Source of the DNA: Clostridium sp031626875
GTDB lineage: Bacteria; Bacillota; Clostridia; Clostridiales; Clostridiaceae
Length of the DNA: 64,000 nt
Reading direction: 5' to 3'
Assembly (NCBI RefSeq): GCF_031626875.1
Contig: NZ_JANDMF010000002.1
Span: forward strand, 1 to 64,000
Notes under the pieces: generated by a model
Databases searched by the model: none
The model's input: the letters and a program-made list of their open reading frames with translations, nothing else
What the model was told of the DNA's origin: nothing
Shown: one piece after another, positions 1-8,748 of the stretch
Layout: each line of letters starts with the position of its first letter
How positions within the stretch are numbered: the stretch's first letter is position 1
Translations under genes and position numbers: made by a program

Positions 1-38
1 TTGGATTTAATCAAATTTATATGTTTTTATAAAGTAAA

Positions 39-80
39 GACAAAAGAGATATTTTCAGGAATGAAAATATCTCTTTTGTC
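39..80 (-). terminator. Perfect 18-bp stem-loop after the Crp/Fnr gene
   Basis: Positions 39-56 and 63-80 are exact reverse complements with a 6-nt loop. On the minus strand the stem is followed by an AT-rich tract (CTTTACTTTATAAAAAC). It sits about 20 bp past the stop codon of the Crp/Fnr gene, as expected for its intrinsic terminator, and could also stop transcription arriving from the other side. Confidence 0.7.
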
Positions 81-100
81 AACGGTCTGAGAGGAATTAT

Positions 101-778
101 TTATTCAAATAATTCCTCTTCTAAATCTTCTATATTAAATATGGTTATAGTATTTCTATCAAAATTTATAAGATTCTCATCTCTGAGCTTTATCAGTTCT
201 CTTGATAAAGAAGGTCTTGGCATCGCTAAGTAGGATGCAATTGACTCTTTACTATCTTTTAATTTAATTGTTAATGACTTTTGTAGTCTACTTTGTTTAA
301 TTAAATAATTTACAACTCTTTGTTTTAGACTTTTAAATGAAATACTTTTTATTTTACCATTTAGCATAAATACTTTATCACTTAAAAGAGTCATAAAATT
401 TTCTAAAATAATTTCTTCTTCTAGACATAACTTTAAAACTTCTTCTTTATTGATAAAGATTATATTAGTCTTTTCAACTGCTTCTATCGTAGCTGGGTAA
501 TTACTGTGAGATGAAAACACCAGTGCTTCTCCAAACACATCGCCTACTCCGAGTTTTTGTATTGTTATACTTTTACCACTTGAATATAACCTGATTATTT
601 CAATATGTCCTTCTAATATAAGCCCCAATGATCTGCACTCTTGATCTTCATGAGCAATAACTTCACCTCTATGATATTCTCTTTCATGGTAGGGTATATT
701 AGAAATTATTTCTTTAAGTTTTTTATTATCAATATTTTTAAAAAGTTCATTTCCTTTTAAAGCCTCTACAATTTCCAT
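101..778 (-). CDS. Crp/Fnr-family transcriptional regulator
   Basis: The 225-aa protein has a cyclic-nucleotide-binding-like beta-barrel (about residues 10-125, with the GDVFGE turn) and a C-terminal winged helix (about 150-220, recognition helix around SIASYLAMPRPSLSREL). It lacks the N-terminal cysteine cluster of Fnr, so it is probably not an Fe-S oxygen sensor of that kind. The ligand cannot be deduced. The start is set by AAGGAGG 5 nt upstream of ATG. It is a single gene with its own terminator and lies downstream of the ABC-2 exporter operon, 39 bp away. Clostridial members of this layout often regulate nitrosative-stress genes, but nothing here confirms that. Confidence 0.85.
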   Translation of the reverse strand: MEIVEALKGNELFKNIDNKKLKEIISNIPYHEREYHRGEVIAHEDQECRSLGLILEGHIEIIRLYSSGKSITIQKLGVGDVFGEALVFSSHSNYPATIEAVEKTNIIFINKEEVLKLCLEEEIILENFMTLLSDKVFMLNGKIKSISFKSLKQRVVNYLIKQSRLQKSLTIKLKDSKESIASYLAMPRPSLSRELIKLRDENLINFDRNTITIFNIEDLEEELFE

Positions 779-817
779 CTGTCCTCCTTAGGTTAAATAA
801 AGTTTCTTAATCTAATA

Positions 818-1945
818 TTAATTGTTATCTTTAACTAACACAACCTTATTTTTTGTAAAGAAGATACTTAATATAAATAGTAAAATTGATAACAGTAATA
901 CTCCCCCTACCATTGGCAAAATACTTGATATACCATTTCCTTTTTGTAAATTCTCTATAGCTAAGAAAATCCATCTTGGAGGTAAAATACTTCCTATCTT
1001 TTGTAAAGTAATACTCATTAAGTCATATGGCCAAAAGGAACCACTAAGCATAAACATAGGTATTGATAATGCACTAAGAGTCATTGTAAACACAGGCTTA
1101 TTTTTTATTATAGAAGAAAGCATAATACTTAATGATACTGCTAATAAAGACATTAATAAAATAATTGGCAGTAATAATATTTTATGCTCAAATCCAAAAT
1201 CTAAGTCAAGAAGGTTAGATATAATATAATACTCAAATGATGGTACAGCTGCAAATAGGAAGAATAGTATTCCAAGTCCTGCAAAATATTGCTTTTCTCC
1301 AATATTACCCATAAGAGCTCTTTCTTTTGTTCCTTGCCTTTCATCTTCCAATAAAAATCCACATCCAATACTTGCTGAAACAAATATTATATAGAATATT
1401 ATCCCCATAGAATCTTGACTTATTTTAACTTTTGCATCTTCGTCATTCTCAATTTTGTAATCTGGTTTATCTTCATTAAAAGCTTTAATTACATTAGTAA
1501 TACCGTCATTGTTTACATTTATATTATTGCAGATATTAGCTAGTGATGAGGTTTCACTTTCTAACATGTTTTTTATCACTTGAGATGTATCATTTTCTGT
1601 TAAACTTTGATACTTAATTTCTGATAAATCTCCATTTAATAATTTCTCTGTAAAATCTTCATCTATTGTAATAATCATTTCATACTTATGAAAAATCAAA
1701 CTTTGTGTATAATCTCCTTGACTTAAATCTGTAATATTACTCAAATCCATATTTGATAACTTATCTTCAATAACATGGCCAAGTTCACCTTTATCATTAT
1801 TAATAACTCCAATGTTTAGATTCTCAGCACTATTGTATAAAGAAGTAATTGCAAATATCAATATTATTGGTAATATAAAAGTAGTTAATACAAAGCTTTT
1901 CCTCCTCAAAAGAATTTTAGCAGTATTTTTCATTATTTTAATCAT
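818..1945 (-). CDS. ABC-2 type transporter permease (second permease of the exporter)
   Basis: This integral membrane subunit of an ABC exporter has one N-terminal transmembrane helix, a large extracytoplasmic segment (about residues 40-180) and five or six helices in the C-terminal half, the ABC-2/YhgE-like layout. I prefer the ATG at 1945, 8 nt after GGAGG, over a TTG two codons upstream. The start lies inside the 3' end of the preceding permease gene, so the two are translationally coupled. It belongs to an operon with the other permease and the ATPase. The exported substrate is unknown; related clostridial and Bacillus systems export lipids, peptides or drugs. Confidence 0.85.
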   Translation of the reverse strand: MIKIMKNTAKILLRRKSFVLTTFILPIILIFAITSLYNSAENLNIGVINNDKGELGHVIEDKLSNMDLSNITDLSQGDYTQSLIFHKYEMIITIDEDFTEKLLNGDLSEIKYQSLTENDTSQVIKNMLESETSSLANICNNINVNNDGITNVIKAFNEDKPDYKIENDEDAKVKISQDSMGIIFYIIFVSASIGCGFLLEDERQGTKERALMGNIGEKQYFAGLGILFFLFAAVPSFEYYIISNLLDLDFGFEHKILLLPIILLMSLLAVSLSIMLSSIIKNKPVFTMTLSALSIPMFMLSGSFWPYDLMSITLQKIGSILPPRWIFLAIENLQKGNGISSILPMVGGVLLLSILLFILSIFFTKNKVVLVKDNN

Positions 1946-3086
1946 TTGCAAGACCTCCTTTAATATTTATGAAAATAAAGTAAATAAATAAGCATATAAC
2001 AGATATTACAAGAGGAAGAAGCAATGCAATAGTATATGCATTTGATTGCATATTACATAGCAAACTACTAATTGCAGTATTAATCCAATATATAGGACTT
2101 AAATAAACTAACTTTTGCATAAGAGGTGATGCTATTATACTAGTTAAAGGTACATAACACCCACCAAGAAAACACACAAATATTATAAAGCCTTGTAAAA
2201 TTCCAGATGTTGTTGAATCATTTTTTGAAACAAGCCCAACTAGTGCTCCAATTATTGAAGCAAAAAGTCCAAATACTAAATAAAGAGAAAAGAATTTAAA
2301 TAAGTTTCCACTCCAATCTACTCCTAAAACATAAGTTGAATATACATATATCAATGTAGTTTGTAGTATAGAAATTATTACTCCCATAGTGACCTTAGAC
2401 ATTATTAATAAATTATCATAAGCCTTTGATAGTCTAATTCTATTTATTGTAGTAAGTTTATTTTCATTATAAACAGATTCTCCAACAATAGTTGATACAT
2501 ATAATATTATTAATGCTAATTCTGCAAATGTATAGTATTCTGATGAATTAATTTCCCTAGCACCATTTAGATTTTCTTTTACTACATATTCATCATATTT
2601 ATTCCTCACTAAATTTTGAAATGCATTTGGATTAAATTTTTCTATTGTTTCATAAGCAGCATATTCACTTAAAGATGATTCAAAAACACTTCTTAGTATC
2701 TTCACTTTACTCTTTTCACCTTTGTTTGATGAATATAGATTAAATCCATCTTTGCTAACTTTTATATGGAAAAACGCATTATAATTATCAATATCTTCTT
2801 TAACATTCTCTAGAGAAGAGACCTCTTCAAATTTAACATTAATATTTTTTTCTACACCTTCTTTAAATTGTAAAAATCCTTCTTTGTAAGGAGAAGAATC
2901 TTCTATTGTATAATATACCTTGGATGTTTCATCCCCTTCTTTAAATATTGAACTATTTGTCATCATATCTTTTAACCCAACACTTAAAGTAGTTATTAAT
3001 ATTATTGGAAATATAAAAAGCATTAATAAATTTCCTTTAGATCGTAAAAACTGTATGGCTTCTTTTTTTAACATATACCAAAACAT
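1938..3086 (-). CDS. ABC-2 type transporter permease (first permease of the exporter)
   Basis: The 382-aa protein has the ABC-2 layout: one N-terminal helix (residues 15-35), a long extracellular domain, then a cluster of C-terminal membrane segments (about 190-380). AGGTGA lies 6 nt before ATG. It follows the ATPase gene by 10 bp and overlaps the next permease by 8 bp, so the three genes form one heterodimeric exporter operon. Similarity in layout to the other permease suggests an old duplication. Confidence 0.85.
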   Translation of the reverse strand: MFWYMLKKEAIQFLRSKGNLLMLFIFPIILITTLSVGLKDMMTNSSIFKEGDETSKVYYTIEDSSPYKEGFLQFKEGVEKNINVKFEEVSSLENVKEDIDNYNAFFHIKVSKDGFNLYSSNKGEKSKVKILRSVFESSLSEYAAYETIEKFNPNAFQNLVRNKYDEYVVKENLNGAREINSSEYYTFAELALIILYVSTIVGESVYNENKLTTINRIRLSKAYDNLLIMSKVTMGVIISILQTTLIYVYSTYVLGVDWSGNLFKFFSLYLVFGLFASIIGALVGLVSKNDSTTSGILQGFIIFVCFLGGCYVPLTSIIASPLMQKLVYLSPIYWINTAISSLLCNMQSNAYTIALLLPLVISVICLFIYFIFINIKGGLAND

Positions 3087-3096
3087 TAATATTCAC

Positions 3097-4026
3097 CTAC
3101 TCCCTTAATTTTTTTCCTGTTAGAGCTAAAAATACAGATTCAAGACTTGTTTCTTCACTTTCTATATTTTTTATATCTCCACCACTTTGAGCTACTGTTG
3201 TTACAATATTAGAAATAAGATTATTACTCTTTAATGTAGAAATTTTATATTCATTATTTAGAAAAGTAACCTTTTCTACTCCTGTTATTTCTTTTAACTT
3301 ATCTTCTAATCCATTAACTTTTTTAGTAACACTTAAATTAAAGATATGTTTATCTCTTACTAAATTTTTTAGTTCATCACTTGTTCCTTCTGCAATAACA
3401 TGACCTTTATCTATAATTGAAATCCTATCACAAATATCATCCACTTCTTGCATATAATGTGATGTGTAAATTACTGTTGCACCTTCATCACGAAGTTTAA
3501 GAACTGATTCTAATATATGATTTCTTGATTGAGGGTCTATTCCAACTGTAGGTTCATCCATAATTATAAGTTTTGGAGAATGTGCTATAGCACAACCTAT
3601 ATTAAGTCTTCTTTTCATACCACCAGAAAACTCTGAGGTTTTCTTATTTCTTACATCTAAAAGACCTACAAACTCTAATGTTTTTTTAGTTCTTTCTTTT
3701 AATTCCTTTCCCTTAAAACCATAAAGTGAGCAGAAAAAACTTATATTTTCCTCAGCTGTTAAATCCCAATAAAGAGCAAAGTCTTGAGGGACTATACCTA
3801 TATTTTCTTTCCATTTTCTTATCTTGTTTGTACTTTCTTCATATATAACTTCACCAGAAGTCTTATTGATAAGCCCGCAAATCATTTTTATAAGTGTACT
3901 TTTACCAGCTCCATTAGGTCCTAGTATCCCATAAATTTGTCCTTTATTTATGCTTAAATCTATCCCATCAACAGCTACATGATTTCCATAGTCTTTATAA
4001 ATCTTTTTTATTTCTATCATCTTCAT
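3097..4026 (-). CDS. ABC transporter ATP-binding protein
   Basis: The 309-aa nucleotide-binding subunit has a Walker A motif (GPNGAGKST, residues 36-44), an SGGMKRR signature and a Walker B motif (LIIMDEP), followed by a C-terminal extension of about 90 residues typical of the DrrA/BcrA class of drug and lipid exporters. The start follows AAGGAGG. It heads the exporter operon. The two-component genes lie immediately upstream on the same strand behind a terminator, so the exporter is probably controlled by, or partly co-transcribed with, that system. Confidence 0.9.
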   Translation of the reverse strand: MKMIEIKKIYKDYGNHVAVDGIDLSINKGQIYGILGPNGAGKSTLIKMICGLINKTSGEVIYEESTNKIRKWKENIGIVPQDFALYWDLTAEENISFFCSLYGFKGKELKERTKKTLEFVGLLDVRNKKTSEFSGGMKRRLNIGCAIAHSPKLIIMDEPTVGIDPQSRNHILESVLKLRDEGATVIYTSHYMQEVDDICDRISIIDKGHVIAEGTSDELKNLVRDKHIFNLSVTKKVNGLEDKLKEITGVEKVTFLNNEYKISTLKSNNLISNIVTTVAQSGGDIKNIESEETSLESVFLALTGKKLRE

Positions 4027-4066
4027 TTTTTAATTCCTCCTTGTATCTTCTATAATATTAGTATAT

Positions 4067-4109
4067 AAAAAAAGATGATATCCTAATAGTTAGGAATATC
4101 ATCTTTTTT
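4067..4109 (-). terminator. Stem-loop between the two-component operon and the exporter operon
   Basis: An AAAAAAGATGATATCCTAA arm pairs with TTAGGAATATCATCTTTTTT (one bulge) around a 3-nt loop, giving A and T runs on both sides. It lies 18 bp after the response-regulator stop and upstream of the ABC ATPase. It would terminate the kinase/regulator transcript, with the exporter either read through or started from a promoter in the remaining 40 bp. Confidence 0.7.
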
Positions 4110-4126
4110 ATATTACATTTGTCATA

Positions 4127-4747
4127 TTATAAATTTCCTTTTAAATAGTTAACCGCTATAGCAGTTCTATGATTCAGCCCTGTTTTATCTAATATCCCAG
4201 TAATATAATTTCTTATAGTTCCTTCAGATATATATAACTTATTGCTTATTTCTTTATTACTTAATCCTTCACTTATAGCTTTAATAATATCTACTTCCCT
4301 ATCTGTAAAATCATATTTTGATATTTTGGGTTCTGAAATTTTACCCTGTATCTTACCTAGTATATTTTCATTCATCACTATGGTATTGTTATATACAGAA
4401 ATTATAGAATTAGCTATTTGTTCTGGAGAATTATTTTTTAATATATATCCTTTCGCACCATAACTAATAGCTTCATTAATATAATCCTCTTCATCAAAAG
4501 TTGTAAGAACCAAGCATTTAGTATTTGTTCTCCTCACTATTTCCTTTACAGCTTCTACACCATTTAATATAGGCATCCTTATATCAATTAAAGCTACATC
4601 TACTTCTTTAGCTTCACATATATCAATAGCTTCTTGTCCGTTAGATGCTTCCCCTACTATCTCTATATCACCTTTTAATGGTATAAGGATTTTTAAACTT
4701 TCCCTAATTAAACTATCATCATCGCATATTACAACCTTTATACTCAT
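4127..4747 (-). CDS. NarL/LuxR-family response regulator
   Basis: The 206-aa protein has a receiver domain with acidic pocket CDDD (residues 8-11), phospho-acceptor Asp55 (ALIDIRMP) and a C-terminal LuxR-type HTH (about 145-200, GLSNKEISNKLYISEGTIRNY). It follows the histidine kinase gene with a 1-bp gap, so it is the cognate regulator. The small DesR/LiaR-like architecture and the neighbouring ABC-2 exporter suggest it responds to envelope or lipid stress and switches on the exporter; that role is inferred from context. Confidence 0.92.
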   Translation of the reverse strand: MSIKVVICDDDSLIRESLKILIPLKGDIEIVGEASNGQEAIDICEAKEVDVALIDIRMPILNGVEAVKEIVRRTNTKCLVLTTFDEEDYINEAISYGAKGYILKNNSPEQIANSIISVYNNTIVMNENILGKIQGKISEPKISKYDFTDREVDIIKAISEGLSNKEISNKLYISEGTIRNYITGILDKTGLNHRTAIAVNYLKGNL

Positions 4748-4748
4748 A

Positions 4749-5852
4749 TTATTCCCCCAGGTTTATAATCATATTTATAATAAAACCATTATTAATATCA
4801 AATTGAATTCTTCCACCAATACTTTCAATTCTTTGTTCCATGCCCATTAATCCTAGACTTTTTTTTATTGAAGTGCAACCTTTTCCATCATCTTTAACCT
4901 CTATCCTAGCAAATTTATTAAATACTAGAATAGATACTTGCACATTTGAAGCACTAGAATATTTGGCTGCATTAGTTAAAGCTTCTTTAATATTTTGTTC
5001 AATGACAGTCCAAGCACTATATCTGATTCTATCTACATCGCCAGTAACACTTAATGAAGTTTTTATCCCTGAACTATACTGAAACTTCAAGAGTTTTTCT
5101 TTTATATCCTCTATACCCATGACTTTTTCCTTTGGCTTAATGTTTTTTAAAACCTTACGTATTTCATCCATACCTTCTCTTAGGTTTTCCATAGAACTAA
5201 TTAAATACTTTCTACTAAGTTCATTATCTTTTCCAAGTGTTTCTTTTGTTACTTCAAGTTGCATAAGAGAACTGGTTATTCTATGTCCTAAATGATCATG
5301 TACTTTTTGTGTCATGTAATTTCTTTCTTTTAAGCTTGCCATTATATTGTTCTGTTCAATATATTTTTCTAGGTTTAATAACTTTTGCTCCATTAAATGA
5401 CTTTCATACCTTTGACCTCTACTAAATTCCTTTAATTCTTTTTCATCTTCAGTCTTTTGGCTTAATTCATAAAGATAAAGATTAATTATAACTATATAAA
5501 CTGTATAATTAAACAAATCATCTCCTATAAAAATACTTTTTAAAGCAACGGCAACTAAACAAATAACACTTATATGAAATTTGTTATGAAAAATCTCAAA
5601 TATTATTAATGGAATAAAAAATTCCACTCCTATTATCTTATATAGTAGAGAGATCAATATTATAACAACAATAGAATAGTTTATAATTTTCTCATTAACT
5701 TTAAATACTGAATACAATAACTGAATAATACAAATAAAGATAATGATACATATATTTATTATAGATTGTATATATGTATTAGTTTTTAAAACATTTAAAA
5801 CTACGGCAAAAATACCTACTATAATAAATAATATTGATACTTTATTCTTCAT
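4749..5852 (-). CDS. Sensor histidine kinase (HisKA_3 type)
   Basis: The 367-aa protein has about five hydrophobic segments in residues 1-130, a short coiled coil, a HisKA_3 dimerisation and phosphorylation motif (KVHDHLGHRI, probable phospho-His185) and a HATPase_c domain (NIKEALTNAAKYS; DGKGC). There is no large extracellular sensor loop, so it probably senses a signal in or at the membrane, as DesK or LiaS do. It follows the LexA-like fusion gene by 12 bp and precedes the response regulator by 1 bp. Confidence 0.9.
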   Translation of the reverse strand: MKNKVSILFIIVGIFAVVLNVLKTNTYIQSIINICIIIFICIIQLLYSVFKVNEKIINYSIVVIILISLLYKIIGVEFFIPLIIFEIFHNKFHISVICLVAVALKSIFIGDDLFNYTVYIVIINLYLYELSQKTEDEKELKEFSRGQRYESHLMEQKLLNLEKYIEQNNIMASLKERNYMTQKVHDHLGHRITSSLMQLEVTKETLGKDNELSRKYLISSMENLREGMDEIRKVLKNIKPKEKVMGIEDIKEKLLKFQYSSGIKTSLSVTGDVDRIRYSAWTVIEQNIKEALTNAAKYSSASNVQVSILVFNKFARIEVKDDGKGCTSIKKSLGLMGMEQRIESIGGRIQFDINNGFIINMIINLGE

Positions 5853-5864
5853 TTATACCCCTCT

Positions 5865-7286
5865 TTAAATCTTTTTAATAACACCTATTGCCTTTCCTAA
5901 AACGTAGAATTCTTGTTCTTTTGTAACCTTTATTGGTTCATATTTTTTGTTTTCAGGCATTAAAAGAACCTCATCTGTATCCATCTTTATTCTCTTTAAA
6001 GTAGCACTACCATCAATGTTTACTGCAACTATATCCCCATTAACAGGTGATGGATTTTGTTCTATTACAACTAAATCTTCATCATCTATATTTGCATCTA
6101 TCATGGAATCACCTTTAATTTTTAAAATAAATTTTTGGTTTAGACCCTTAACCCAATATTTTGGAAGAGCAAATATATCTTCTTGTGTAGGGTTTATAAG
6201 TATAGGCTCACCAGCAGCAATATTATTAAACACTGGTACATCTTCTAATTCATTCTTATTAATTTTCTCTTTTGTTTCTCCAACAAAGCTAACTTCGTGA
6301 CCATTATCCTCTAATGTGAATTCAAAGTTTCGTCTGTGTTTAAAATCTACAAATAAAAATTTATCTTCTATCTTCTCTTCTTTAAGTATTGTCAAATTTT
6401 CAAAATTCTTAGCTTGTACATCTGTTTTGAAGTTAAATATTTTCTTTTTAGCTCCAAAAACTGTCTTAGCATATACTCTGCCTTTTTTTACTAAGGATGA
6501 ATATACATTTTCTCCTTTATCTATATCAACAGCTAATGTTATAGTTCCATATGTTTTTTTCTTATTAAGAGCTAATAATAAATCCAGTTCTAATTTTGAA
6601 AAACTTTCTGCATTATCTGCAAATATATGAACATATTTATTATGTCTTTTTTCTTCAATCTCTCTTATAGCATATATTACTCTATCTTCATGATCTTGAA
6701 GATTTTTCTCTTCTAAAGATTTATTATATAATTCATAGAATCTAAACATCTCTTTTCTAGCTAAAGAATTTTTTCTAAGCCTTAACGGACCTCCCATAAG
6801 TGTCATAAATTCTTCATAAGAAGAAACTCTATGATTTTTTATAAACTTAATTTCATTTATAATAGTATACATATTTTCTGCTTTAAGTTTTTTACAATGC
6901 TTAAAATTCTCCACTGATAATATTGATTTAATTATTTCTTCCTTTTGTTTTAATGTAGCAAGGCTACTTCCCTTTGAATATATATCTACTATATTATTAA
7001 ATGAAAGAAAATCAGGTTCCTTATCTGTTGATAAAAGAGATATATATGAATATTCATTTTCATTCTTAAAAAAATTATATCTATTTAAATATTTATCTTT
7101 TAACTTTTCTTCCTTTTGAACAACTAAAATCTTATCATCCTCTTCATATGCAAAATTATTAATTAGATTCAGTATTCTATGAAGTATAGCCTCAGTTTTT
7201 CCTGTATTTGATTTTCCTTTTAAAATACTTATTTCTACTGGTTTACTTTTAATGAATTTTTTCTGTATGTTAAGTAATCTCATCAT
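5865..7286 (-). CDS. P-loop (UvrD-like) domain fused to a LexA/S24 autopeptidase
   Basis: The 473-aa protein has two parts. Residues 1-300 resemble the first domain of superfamily I helicases: Walker A GKSNTGKT (24-31) and a hydrophobic strand ending FADNAES in the place of Walker B, with the usual DExx acidic pair degenerate. Residues 350-473 are an S24 peptidase: Ala358-Gly359 cleavage-type bond (AAGEP), Ser394 (GDSM) and Lys431 (ATLKRI). The Ser-Lys interval of 37 residues equals that of E. coli LexA, and the scissile-bond spacing also fits. There is no recognisable LexA winged helix. It is the first gene of a run with the histidine kinase and regulator. A damage-triggered switch is plausible, but the regulated activity is unknown. 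Confidence 0.7.
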   Translation of the reverse strand: MMRLLNIQKKFIKSKPVEISILKGKSNTGKTEAILHRILNLINNFAYEEDDKILVVQKEEKLKDKYLNRYNFFKNENEYSYISLLSTDKEPDFLSFNNIVDIYSKGSSLATLKQKEEIIKSILSVENFKHCKKLKAENMYTIINEIKFIKNHRVSSYEEFMTLMGGPLRLRKNSLARKEMFRFYELYNKSLEEKNLQDHEDRVIYAIREIEEKRHNKYVHIFADNAESFSKLELDLLLALNKKKTYGTITLAVDIDKGENVYSSLVKKGRVYAKTVFGAKKKIFNFKTDVQAKNFENLTILKEEKIEDKFLFVDFKHRRNFEFTLEDNGHEVSFVGETKEKINKNELEDVPVFNNIAAGEPILINPTQEDIFALPKYWVKGLNQKFILKIKGDSMIDANIDDEDLVVIEQNPSPVNGDIVAVNIDGSATLKRIKMDTDEVLLMPENKKYEPIKVTKEQEFYVLGKAIGVIKKI

Positions 7287-7481
7287 CTTCTTATACTTCC
7301 TTTATAAAATTCCTTCTTACATAATATAATACCTGAAAATCTTTATGTTATCAAACTTTTAGCAATTTAGCTATAAAAGAAATAGTAGCCAAGAAAACCA
7401 TAATATTTTATAATCTTATTTAGAATGCTTTTTTAACTATATTAAATAAGCAAAAATATAATCTTAAGAGGAGGTAATTTC

Positions 7482-8534
7482 ATGAAAGTACTTAGGTATA
7501 TGCTTATATTTATACCAATAAGCTTTGTTTGTGAATTTTTGCACGTATCACCATCTATAATGTTTGTTTTAGCAGCATTATCTATAGTACCCCTTGCTGG
7601 ACTTATGGGAGAAGCAACTGAAGAAATTTCGTTTTATTCTGGTCCTAAAATAGGAGGTTTTCTAAACGGAACCTTTGGGAATGCTACAGAACTTATAATA
7701 TCATTTTTTGCTTTAAAAGAAGGTCTTTTTGAAGTGGTTAAATCATCAATAGCTGGTTCAGTTATTGGAAATATTCTATTAGTACTTGGTGCAAGTATGT
7801 TAGCTGGAGGATTGAAACATAAAACTCAAAGTTTTAATAAAAAAGTTGTTGAAGTTTCTTCTAGCATGCTACTTTTTGCGGTAGTTGGTTTATGTATACC
7901 TGCATTATTTACACATACAGTTGATAAAGAACTTTTAAACACAAGATATGAAGGATTGAGTATAATTGTTGCCATAATTATGTTTGCTATATATATATTA
8001 AGCTTAGTCTTTTCATTCTACACACATAAAGATATTTACAATGGCACTCATGAAGATGAAGAGGAACCAGGTACTGCTAAGTGGTCTTTAAAGAAATCAA
8101 TAGGAGTATTAGTTGTGGCTACAGTACTTATAGCTATTGAAAGTGAATTTTTAGTTGGTGGCATTGAATCTCTAACTGAAAGTTTAGGACTTAGTGAATT
8201 CTTTGTAGGTATAATATTAATTCCTATAATAGGTAATGCAGCTGAACATAGTACTGCTGTTGTAATGGCTATGAAAAACAAGATGGATGTTGCTATAGAA
8301 ATCGCCATTGGATCAAGTTTACAAATTATATTATTTGTTGCTCCAGTATTAATATTTTTAAGTTTATTATTTACTCCTATGAGTATAGTATTTAATGAAT
8401 TTGAACTTATTGCTTTAATAGTGGCTGTCTTAATTGCTAATAGGGTTTCTAATGATGGTGAATCTAATTGGCTTGAAGGAGTTCAGCTTCTTGCTGTATA
8501 TTTAATAGTTGCAGCTTCATTCTTTATCTTATAA
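7482..8534 (+). CDS. Calcium/proton exchanger (CAX/ChaA family)
   Basis: The 350-aa membrane antiporter has about 11 helices and the two inverted alpha-repeats of the Ca2+/cation superfamily: GNATELIIS (about residue 66) and GNAAEHSTAVVMAMK (about 247), which hold the ion-binding Glu residues. An acidic loop (HEDEEEP) separates the halves. It probably extrudes Ca2+ in exchange for protons. GAGGAGGT precedes the ATG. It is monocistronic, with a strong terminator downstream. Confidence 0.92.
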   Translation: MKVLRYMLIFIPISFVCEFLHVSPSIMFVLAALSIVPLAGLMGEATEEISFYSGPKIGGFLNGTFGNATELIISFFALKEGLFEVVKSSIAGSVIGNILLVLGASMLAGGLKHKTQSFNKKVVEVSSSMLLFAVVGLCIPALFTHTVDKELLNTRYEGLSIIVAIIMFAIYILSLVFSFYTHKDIYNGTHEDEEEPGTAKWSLKKSIGVLVVATVLIAIESEFLVGGIESLTESLGLSEFFVGIILIPIIGNAAEHSTAVVMAMKNKMDVAIEIAIGSSLQIILFVAPVLIFLSLLFTPMSIVFNEFELIALIVAVLIANRVSNDGESNWLEGVQLLAVYLIVAASFFIL

Positions 8535-8557
8535 TAAATAAGTTATTATAAATATTC

Positions 8558-8623
8558 AACTAGGTATATGAACTACCAATTGCAAAGTATGCAGAATGTA
8601 ATTCATATACCTAGTTCTTTTTT
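8558..8623 (+). terminator. Terminator of the Ca2+/H+ exchanger gene
   Basis: A 15-bp perfect stem (8558-8572 with 8602-8616, AACTAGGTATATGAA and its complement) is followed by CTTTTTTT. Confidence 0.85.
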
Positions 8624-8748
8624 TATAATAATATGTAAAATTTATATTCAATTTAATAAGTTACTGCTCTAATGATTCTTTAGCATTTTGAGGATTAAAA
8701 CTATAAAACTAAGTAATCTTTTAGTTGTTGAAATTTTATAGACTTCCT

